39,469 bases of DNA from Mucilaginibacter sp. (GTDB taxonomy: Bacteria > Bacteroidota > Bacteroidia > Sphingobacteriales > Sphingobacteriaceae). Shown piece by piece: positions 33,449-39,469 of the stretch; within the stretch, counting starts at the first letter, position 1; every line of letters begins with the position of its first letter. Both the position numbers and the translations under genes were made by a program. A model generated the notes under the pieces. The model worked only from the letters and a program-made list of their open reading frames with translations, did not search any database and was not told the origin of the DNA. The DNA is taken from positions 1 through 39,469 of the forward strand of contig NZ_JAQBOI010000152.1 in NCBI RefSeq assembly GCF_028288105.1. Direction: 5' to 3'.

Positions 33449-33479
33449 CAAATGTAGCCTTTTTTTTAGTTTTTTCAAA
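33449..33479 (-). promoter_or_regulatory. Consensus Bacteroidota promoter of rpmH
   Basis: On the minus strand TTTG (33479-33476), a 19-nt spacer and TACATTTG (33456-33449) match the -33/-7 consensus exactly. The predicted leader to the rpmH ATG is about 44 nt. This is the best promoter in the window. Confidence 0.8.
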
Positions 33480-33539
33480 TACAAATGTGGTTATTTGATA
33501 ATCCATATTTATCAACATATTAACATATATATTTTAGCT

Positions 33540-34418
33540 ATGAAATTTACCGCCTTATTACTCCTGTTATTATCGCCTTTTGTTGCCCTGTGCCAGGAAC
33601 CAATGGCACAACATTATAAAATATATAATACTGCTAAACAGCGCATAGCAACGGCCGATGATATTATAAACGACCTTAATAAAGTCGATGTACTATTCTT
33701 TGGCGAGGAGCATAACGACTCTACCGGCCATTATCTGGAGAGCCTGCTATTTAAAAAACTGGCGGATAAATATCCCGGCAAAGCCGCATTATCGTTGGAA
33801 ATGTTTCAAACAGATTGCCAAACCGTGCTAAACGAATACCTGGCAGGCTTTATACGCGAGAAGAATTTAATTACCGAAGGCCGTGCATGGCAAAATTATA
33901 AAGACTACCGCCCAATGGTAGAGCTGGCCAAAACCGCGCATATCCCGGTTGTTGCGGCCAACGCCCCTACCCGTTATACCAACATGGTTACCCGCATGGG
34001 TTTAAGCAGCCTGGGTCAACTGGATGCGAAAGCAAAGGCATGGTTAGCCCCCTTACCTATTGATACCGCTACAGGGCCTTATTATGAAAAATTTGTAACT
34101 GTTATGGGTGGGCACAGCGCTATGGGCACTATGAAGATCTATCAGTCGCAAAACCTGTGGGATGCTACTATGGGCTGGAACATAGCACAGTTCTTACAGG
34201 CACATGAAGGTTATAAGGTATTCCAGGTAAATGGTGGCTTTCATAGTGAAGAGAAACTGGGCACTGCAGCACAGTTAAAGAAGTATATACCTAAAGTGCG
34301 TGTGATGAATATTGCCGTATATGCTGATGAAAGTTTCGATAACCCCGACTGGGCTAAGTTTGCTAAAATGGGCGATTATGTAATATTAACAGACCCGAAG
34401 TTACCGAAGACGTTTTAG
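33540..34418 (+). CDS. ChaN-like (haem-binding uptake) family secreted protein
   Basis: This 292-residue protein has a signal peptide (MKFTALLLLLLSPFVALCQ). The mature domain opens with VDVLFFGEEHNDSTGH, the Glu/His motif of the ChaN/Tiki-type fold. It continues with ALSLEMFQTDCQ, VVAANAPTRY, a GGHSAMG segment and VNGGFHSEEKLG with a second conserved His. ChaN of Campylobacter binds haem; the Tiki relatives are proteases. Which activity applies here cannot be seen. The frame extends 15 codons upstream, but the Met at 33540 starts the signal peptide cleanly. Confidence 0.85.
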   Translation: MKFTALLLLLLSPFVALCQEPMAQHYKIYNTAKQRIATADDIINDLNKVDVLFFGEEHNDSTGHYLESLLFKKLADKYPGKAALSLEMFQTDCQTVLNEYLAGFIREKNLITEGRAWQNYKDYRPMVELAKTAHIPVVAANAPTRYTNMVTRMGLSSLGQLDAKAKAWLAPLPIDTATGPYYEKFVTVMGGHSAMGTMKIYQSQNLWDATMGWNIAQFLQAHEGYKVFQVNGGFHSEEKLGTAAQLKKYIPKVRVMNIAVYADESFDNPDWAKFAKMGDYVILTDPKLPKTF

Positions 34419-34458
34419 TGATTTAGTGACAAATAGGCTTTTATAGCACGTTGTTTGG

Positions 34459-34800
34459 CTATTCAAATATTATTAAGTCTGCCAGATGCTTTGGCGCTAC
34501 TTCGCAATAGGCTGTTTTTAGTATTTCGGTAAGCATATCCTCGCGCACGGTAAGCAGGTTAATATGCGTCCAGCCCTGCTTGCCCCATTTATTGGGTACG
34601 GGGTAAATAACCGTGTTATCAAAAGCAGAAAATATATCCTGATCCGTAACCGACAGCCTCACAGTTGCTCTGTTGTGCTCGGGTACCGCGGTTGCAAATA
34701 TTTTATTATTCACCCGGAAAGATGTTTTCTCAAAATGCGGGGCTTCGGTAGCTTCGGGCAATGAGAGTGCCATGCGACGTAGTTTTTCCGGATCAACCAT
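34459..34800 (-). CDS. MmcQ/YjbR family protein
   Basis: This 113-residue protein of the YjbR fold has LRRMALSLPEATEAPHFEKTSFRVNNKIFA at the N-terminus (seen as LPEATExPHFxxxSFRV), a central SAFDNTVIYPVPNKWGKQGWTHINL, and an end VREDMLTEILKTAYCEVAPK. The family is thought to be DNA-binding by fold, but its role is unclear. It lies 27 nt downstream of mscL in the same direction. Confidence 0.88.
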   Translation of the reverse strand: MVDPEKLRRMALSLPEATEAPHFEKTSFRVNNKIFATAVPEHNRATVRLSVTDQDIFSAFDNTVIYPVPNKWGKQGWTHINLLTVREDMLTEILKTAYCEVAPKHLADLIIFE

Positions 34801-34827
34801 AAATTCTTTCCTTACCTAATCTATTGT

Positions 34828-35241
34828 TTAAGCTTTCTTATCAGCTAAAATATCACGTATTTGAGTAAGCAGCACTTCTTCTTTTGTTGGTTCTGGTGCA
34901 ACTTCGGGTGCAGCTTCTACCGGCTTTCTCATAGAATTAATACCCTTAACCACCATAAAAATGCAAAAAGCCACAATCAAGAATTCAATAACCGTATTAA
35001 TGAAATTACCAACATTCATGGTTACATCAGGAATTTTGTTGATGGGGTCGCCGTGTTTGAGGAAGATCTTAATGTTTTTAAAATCTATGCCACCGGTAAG
35101 GTAACCTATTGGGGGCATAATTACATCATTTACCAACGAGGTTACAATTTTACCAAAAGCAGCACCAATAATAACACCAACTGCAAGGTCAACAACGTTG
35201 CCTCGCATAGCAAACTCCTTAAATTCTTTTACAATAGCCAT
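34828..35241 (-). CDS. mscL: large-conductance mechanosensitive channel MscL
   Basis: This 137-residue channel subunit forms an inner-membrane homopentamer that opens on hypo-osmotic shock. It has an N-terminal amphipathic [29 protein letters not shown] region with TM1, the periplasmic loop, TM2 ([20 protein letters not shown]) and a charged C-terminal helix bundle ([11 protein letters not shown]). The Met at 35241 ([10 protein letters not shown]) is preferred to the longer frame upstream. Confidence 0.96.
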   Translation of the reverse strand: MAIVKEFKEFAMRGNVVDLAVGVIIGAAFGKIVTSLVNDVIMPPIGYLTGGIDFKNIKIFLKHGDPINKIPDVTMNVGNFINTVIEFLIVAFCIFMVVKGINSMRKPVEAAPEVAPEPTKEEVLLTQIRDILADKKA

Positions 35242-35371
35242 TGTTTGTGTTTTTTGTGTAATTAAAGTTAGCAATAAATCTATTGCACGTGCAAACAAAA
35301 CCCGAGCAAAAGCATTTTAAAGCCTAAATAAACCACTTGTAAGTAATTTTTAAACTTTAAGGTAATTGGTG

Positions 35372-35379
35372 TATTTTTG
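35372..35379 (+). promoter_or_regulatory. -7 box of the rpoN promoter
   Basis: TATTTTTG matches TAnnTTTG, 16 nt before the ATG. TTTA at 35349-35352 lies at the ideal 19-nt spacing and matches three of four -33 bases. Confidence 0.55.
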
Positions 35380-35394
35380 ACCTCGTCTACTATT

Positions 35395-36870
35395 ATGCTT
35401 AAACAGAACCTTCAACAAAAACTTTTACAAAAACTCTCCCCGCAGCAAATACAATTTATAAAATTGCTGCAGGTACCTACTGTGTCTCTTGATACCCGCA
35501 TTAAAGAGGAATTAGAAGAAAACCCCGCGCTTGAAGATCTGAGCTTAACAAACCTGAACGAACCCGAGGAACAATACCCCGACCGCGACCCCGATGAAGA
35601 CACTTACAATAGTGAAGATGAAAAGGGAGAAATGGATGAGTTTAATATTGACGATTACCTGCAAGACGATAATGTGAACGATTATGGCACTCGTTATGAC
35701 CAAAATGGCGATGATGAAGACGAGCGTAAAGAGATACCTATTGCCGTACAAAGCTCGTTTTTTGAAAGCTTACAGGCACAGCTCGACCTATTGCCCCTAT
35801 CTGATAAAGACTTTAGTATAGGCAAGCAAATAATAGGCAGCCTTGACGATGATGGTTACCTGCGCAGGCCCATTATGTCGCTTACTGATGACCTGGCCTT
35901 TTCGCAGAACGTGATGGCCGACGATGAAGAGGTGGAGGACATGCTAAAGGTGATACAAAGCTTTGACCCCCCGGGTGTTGGCGCGCGTAGCCTGCAGGAA
36001 TGTTTACTGATTCAATTACGGCGTAAGGACCCTAACGATCTTATTATAAGGAAAGCCATACTAGTGGTAGAAAATTACCTGGAAGAGTTTACCCGCAAGC
36101 ATTACGATAAGCTGGAGAAATCATTAAACATGAATTCTATTGAGCTGCGTGGTGTGGTGAACGAGATATTGAAGCTTAACCCAAAACCAGGCGATAGCAA
36201 TGAGGTAAGCACCAAGCAAATGCAGGTAATACCCGATTTTCATATCAAGAATAATGATGGGGCATTGATACTTACACTTAACTCTAAAAACGCACCCGAA
36301 TTAAAGGTAAGCCGCTCGTACCAGGAAATGTTTCAGCACTATGATAAGGCATCGCAAAAAGATAAAAAGCTTAAAGAAGCTGTACAGTTTGTAAAACAAA
36401 AGCTTGATTCGGCCAAGTGGTTTATTGATGCGATAAAGCAGCGCCAGCAAACCCTGCTGAAAACCATGAACGCCATAATGCAGTACCAGTACGATTTCTT
36501 CTTAACGGGTGATGATAAAAACCTGAAGCCTATGATATTAAAGGATATTGCCGACCGTATTGGTATGGATATATCTACCGTATCGCGTGTGGCCAATTCT
36601 AAATATGTACAAACAGAATTTGGCACCTTTCTATTGAAATCATTCTTCAGCGAGGCTATACAAACCGAAAGTGGCGAGGAAGTTTCAAACAAAGAGGTTA
36701 AGAAGATATTGGAAGAGCATATAGGCACAGAAGATAAACGCCACCCACTGGCAGATGAAAAGCTGACCGATATATTAAAAGAAGCCGGCTACAACATTGC
36801 CCGCCGTACCGTTGCCAAATACCGCGAACAAATGAATATCCCGGTAGCAAGGTTAAGGAAAGAGTTGTAG
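35395..36870 (+). CDS. rpoN: RNA polymerase sigma-54 factor
   Basis: This 491-residue alternative sigma factor needs an AAA+ activator to open -24/-12 promoters. Region I (LKQNLQQKLLQKLSPQQIQFIKLLQVP) is Gln/Leu-rich as usual. It is followed by a long acidic stretch (about residues 45-115, rich in D/E), the core-binding region, and the DNA-binding part ending in the RpoN box ARRTVAKYRE (469-478). The Met at 35395 is chosen over an upstream in-frame start. No sigma-54 activator gene and no obvious GG-N10-GC promoter were noticed nearby. Confidence 0.96.
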   Translation: MLKQNLQQKLLQKLSPQQIQFIKLLQVPTVSLDTRIKEELEENPALEDLSLTNLNEPEEQYPDRDPDEDTYNSEDEKGEMDEFNIDDYLQDDNVNDYGTRYDQNGDDEDERKEIPIAVQSSFFESLQAQLDLLPLSDKDFSIGKQIIGSLDDDGYLRRPIMSLTDDLAFSQNVMADDEEVEDMLKVIQSFDPPGVGARSLQECLLIQLRRKDPNDLIIRKAILVVENYLEEFTRKHYDKLEKSLNMNSIELRGVVNEILKLNPKPGDSNEVSTKQMQVIPDFHIKNNDGALILTLNSKNAPELKVSRSYQEMFQHYDKASQKDKKLKEAVQFVKQKLDSAKWFIDAIKQRQQTLLKTMNAIMQYQYDFFLTGDDKNLKPMILKDIADRIGMDISTVSRVANSKYVQTEFGTFLLKSFFSEAIQTESGEEVSNKEVKKILEEHIGTEDKRHPLADEKLTDILKEAGYNIARRTVAKYREQMNIPVARLRKEL

Positions 36871-36945
36871 AAAGTTTGCAGTAAATAGTTTGCAGTTTGC
36901 AAATAAGTAAGACTGCTTACTGCTAACTCACAACTGCCAACTCAT
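36871..36945. repeat. Inverted 7-nt periodic repeat between rpoN and the PorP/SprF gene
   Basis: The left arm carries GTTTGCAGTAAATAGTTTGC words. The right arm carries ACTGCTTACTGCTAACTCAC and ACTGCCAACTC words, the same family as 19849-19921 and 148-176. It separates convergent genes. Confidence 0.7.
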
Positions 36946-37965
36946 TTACCACCCATGCTGCGGGCTGGATAGCTTATAGCGATTGTTAAGCATTATACCT
37001 AAAACAATTTCGTGCGAGCCATTACTTACACTACGCAGGGCAGATGTGGTTACATCGTACGAATAACTTACGTTAATAAGCGAACTTAAGTTAAACCCTG
37101 CTAATACACCAAACGAATCATCCCTACGGTACGATCCACCAAACCAAAACTTATCCCGAAAGGAAAGTTTCATATTTATATCAAATGTTGTCGGCGTAGG
37201 TTCAATAAACTTTAACAGTGCCGAAGGCAGCAACGTTACATCGTCGCTCAGGTAAAGCTTATAACCGGCGGTAACAAAATAGTGTGGCACAGTCTTGCTC
37301 AGGTTTGCGTTATTAGCCGTTGTTATGTATTGGTTTTGAGGCATTATTTGCTGTGCCGATACACCAAAATAATAATTCGCAGAATATGCCCAAACCCCTA
37401 TTCCGGCATCGGGTTTCCATTGGTTATTCTGAATATCTCTTAATGCCGGGTCGTCCGGGTTTTCTAATGTAATAAGCGATGTATTTAAATGCAGGTGGTT
37501 AAACCCAAAAGATGCCCCAACCGAAAGGTTTAACTGATCGGTAAGCCCCAGGTGATAGGCATAAGTTGCAGCCATGTTGGTTTGATCTATAGGGCCGGTC
37601 TTATCAGTAACCAGCATAAAACCTATACCATGGTGTGGTTCGGCCGCGCGGTAATCCCGGGAATACATTCTGCTATACGGGTTTTCTCCGCCCGATGCCG
37701 GGAACCCTGTTGCATCCCCTTGGGTAAAATTAGTGCCAAGCGGCGCGTTTATGCTAAAATAAGCAGTAACGGGCGCCCCATCAAGTCCCGTCCATTGGCT
37801 GCGATACCCTAACTTTATATCGGTATAGTTTTCTATACCAGCAACAGCCGGGTTTAATAAAAAATTATTAAAAATATATTGCGTGTACTGTGGCCGTTGC
37901 TGTGCATAAGTACAAAGCATAATAACAGAAAGTACAGCAGTTAAAAGTAAAGTTCTCTTCAACAT
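36946..37965 (-). CDS. PorP/SprF family type IX secretion membrane protein
   Basis: This 339-residue outer-membrane protein has a signal peptide ending CTYAQ (about residue 21). The mature start is RPQYTQYIFNNFLLNPAVAG, the hallmark of PorP/SprF proteins, followed by GYRSQWTGLDGAPVT and alternating beta-barrel strands to the end. Proteins of this family help deliver or anchor T9SS substrates with type B C-terminal signals. Its ATG overlaps the stop of the upstream substrate gene (TAATG), indicating coupled translation of substrate and partner. Confidence 0.93.
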   Translation of the reverse strand: MLKRTLLLTAVLSVIMLCTYAQQRPQYTQYIFNNFLLNPAVAGIENYTDIKLGYRSQWTGLDGAPVTAYFSINAPLGTNFTQGDATGFPASGGENPYSRMYSRDYRAAEPHHGIGFMLVTDKTGPIDQTNMAATYAYHLGLTDQLNLSVGASFGFNHLHLNTSLITLENPDDPALRDIQNNQWKPDAGIGVWAYSANYYFGVSAQQIMPQNQYITTANNANLSKTVPHYFVTAGYKLYLSDDVTLLPSALLKFIEPTPTTFDINMKLSFRDKFWFGGSYRRDDSFGVLAGFNLSSLINVSYSYDVTTSALRSVSNGSHEIVLGIMLNNRYKLSSPQHGW

Positions 37966-39469
37966 TATTTAATTATGGTAACATTCCCGGAAATTAGCTT
38001 ACGTCCGTTTTTAGGGTTTATAATATAGTAATACGTCCCTGTGGGAAGTATGGCGCCTTTATATCTTCCATCCCATGGGGTTGCATAACCAATAGACGAA
38101 TATACCTTTTCTCCCTGTCTATTGTATATATCAACAGTATTTCCCGGATAAGTTTCTAAATATTTAATATTCCAGGTATCATTTACCCCATCCCCATTAG
38201 GTGTAAAAGCATTTACAACTAATGGTTTTTTAAGCACTGTAACAACTATTTCATCTGTTGCTATACAACCTGCATCTGTTGTAACCGTAATTTTATAAGT
38301 AATGTTTTCGATAGCCGAAGACACCGGGTTTAACACATTTTTATTGTCGAGCCCCCTGGCCGGCGCCCACTCATATGTTAAACCCGGCCCGCTTGCGGTG
38401 GCGGGTAGTACCACACTTTCTCCTTCAAGTAGTATCAAATCGTTACCGGCATTTACAATGGGTAAAGTGTTTACTGTAATAATTTGTTTAACAGTTGTAT
38501 CGCAGCCATTTTGGGGAATAAAATGATAAGCTATGGTAAACGCACCCGGCCCCGAAATAGCAGGATCAAATAAACCCTTTGAACTAATACCCACACCACT
38601 AAATGTACCGCTTTCTATAAATCCGTTATTATCTGCAATAAGTTGAACAGCACCGTCTGTTTGACACATAGGGCTAACCGGCCTTATAGAAACCACGGGG
38701 CTTGGCTTAACGGTAATAATATGGTCAATGCCATTATCACACAAAGCATCTTCACCTGTATATACTATCATTTTTACTGTAAAATTTGTAGGCGTGGTTA
38801 ACGGCCCATATAAGTGATGATAATTTCCATCGGCAGGAATTTCATTTTTATTGAAAGTCTCAAAAATTTCGGGATGATTAACAAAATCATACCAGATTTT
38901 TATCATAGATACACTACCGGGGTCCGCCTCCGATTCATCATGAATAATTACCTCATTGGCACTACATAAATTCGGTCCATAAGTAAATTCAGCTTTTGCA
39001 CGATCAGCAATACTAAAATCAAAGTCAATATCCCTGCTTGTTCCGCAATCTTCATCTGGGGCAATAACAGTAGCTGTATAATTATAACTTCCTTTTGGGT
39101 ATTGAACATTACCCGGGTATTCGTACCGGTAAAGCGTTTTGCCATCCTTTTGAAACGGTGTCCCTGTAGGGTTCGGGATTTGCAGTATTGGGATATTATT
39201 AAAACTCCATTCTATTCGAGTGGTTGGGTAAGGCAAAACCAACTGTAGTTTATAAATTTCATTGGTACAGCCGTTTAGCTGTGTAGTGTTGGTTTGCGGG
39301 TTTTCAAAAGCAATATATTCGTTCAGGTTTCTAAGATTGGCGCCGGCCGAGTAACCGTACGATTCATTTTGACCAAAACCATAGGCTATCGCGTTAAAGC
39401 CACCATCGGCACTAATAAAATGTGTACCCGCGCTTACAGGTATTTGTGCGTAAGAATAAGCCTGGTTAT
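37965..39469 (-). CDS. T9SS substrate with gliding-motility-associated C-terminal (type B) domain, partial
   Basis: This frame stays open to the window edge, so only the C-terminal 500 residues are seen and the start lies outside. The visible N-part reads AGTHFISADGGFNAIAYGFG, then ESYGYSAG, matching the end of an IgGFc-binding-type N-terminal domain of Bacteroidota adhesin-like proteins. It is followed by PKD/Ig-like repeats (VSIRPVSPMCQTDGAV, NAGNDLILLEGESVVLPATA, TYKITVTTDAGC). The last 85 residues (NAFTPNGDGVNDTWNI, VDIYNRQGEKVY, TPWDGRYKG, GTYYYII) form the CHU_C/gliding-motility C-terminal sorting domain. The product is therefore probably secreted by T9SS and displayed on the surface with the help of the coupled PorP/SprF protein. 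Confidence 0.9.
   Translation of the reverse strand, partial: NQAYSYAQIPVSAGTHFISADGGFNAIAYGFGQNESYGYSAGANLRNLNEYIAFENPQTNTTQLNGCTNEIYKLQLVLPYPTTRIEWSFNNIPILQIPNPTGTPFQKDGKTLYRYEYPGNVQYPKGSYNYTATVIAPDEDCGTSRDIDFDFSIADRAKAEFTYGPNLCSANEVIIHDESEADPGSVSMIKIWYDFVNHPEIFETFNKNEIPADGNYHHLYGPLTTPTNFTVKMIVYTGEDALCDNGIDHIITVKPSPVVSIRPVSPMCQTDGAVQLIADNNGFIESGTFSGVGISSKGLFDPAISGPGAFTIAYHFIPQNGCDTTVKQIITVNTLPIVNAGNDLILLEGESVVLPATASGPGLTYEWAPARGLDNKNVLNPVSSAIENITYKITVTTDAGCIATDEIVVTVLKKPLVVNAFTPNGDGVNDTWNIKYLETYPGNTVDIYNRQGEKVYSSIGYATPWDGRYKGAILPTGTYYYIINPKNGRKLISGNVTIIK

Noticed and set aside
33200..33480. Replication origin near rpmH
   Set aside because: No dnaA or dnaN neighbours and no cluster of DnaA boxes was noticed; the rpmH-rnpA-yidD order alone is not evidence for oriC in Bacteroidota.

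Overview
The window is a chromosomal segment from a Bacteroidota bacterium, most likely family Sphingobacteriaceae (Mucilaginibacter/Pedobacter-like). This is inferred from several signs. There is a type IX secretion (T9SS) substrate next to a PorP/SprF gene. Many proteins belong to Bacteroidota-only secreted families. LysS is about 70 residues longer than usual. Several promoters carry the TAnnTTTG -7 box used by the Bacteroidota primary sigma factor. I see no phage, integrase, transposase, CRISPR array, tRNA or rRNA. Most of the window is core genome. Its accessory content is secreted proteins and a dense set of intergenic repeats.

Layout. 1-5.1 kb: methylmalonyl-CoA epimerase, divergent from an iron-sulfur operon (iscS-iscU-iscA); an FMN-reductase-like flavoprotein overlapping a secreted DUF2625 protein; a structured-RNA-like element; a divergent SDR. 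5.2-10.4 kb: acyl-CoA synthetase plus CPBP membrane protease, a Kelch lipoprotein, and a HAD hydrolase/CAT-like acyltransferase pair. 10.5-16.7 kb: a large inverted repeat, lysS, an AraC regulator divergent from a secreted SGNH hydrolase, a small conserved-looking protein, a TPR-like membrane protein divergent from ung, and an Lrp regulator. 16.8-20.6 kb: a DtxR/MntR-type regulator overlapping an Nramp transporter fused to a universal stress domain, then smpB and pcm. 20.6-25.1 kb: a tight five-gene minus-strand operon in which every product has an export signal, closed by a clear terminator. 25.6-32.5 kb: priA, DUF423, a membrane-anchored unknown, a DUF5723-like outer-membrane protein and tsaB. 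32.5-36.9 kb: rpmH-rnpA-yidD, a ChaN-like protein, YjbR, mscL and rpoN. 36.9 kb to the end: PorP/SprF and the C-terminal 500 residues of a T9SS substrate that runs off the window.

Functional links. Three units look like real cooperating modules: the ISC assembly genes; the metal regulator with its Nramp target, whose palindromic operator lies over the promoter; and the T9SS substrate translationally coupled (TAATG) to its PorP/SprF partner.

The best candidate for an undescribed system is the five-gene envelope operon (20.7-25.1 kb). It includes two tandem paralogues resembling LPP20/FlgP-type domains and a first gene whose C-terminus resembles FlgT/CsgG-associated proteins. The second unusual layer is non-coding. 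At least seven families of degenerate repeats with a 7- or 8-nt period, mostly arranged as inverted pairs, occupy many gene junctions, especially convergent ones. Two larger inverted-repeat elements (17-126 and 10504-10667) and a Flavo-1-like RNA candidate (4126-4330) add to it.
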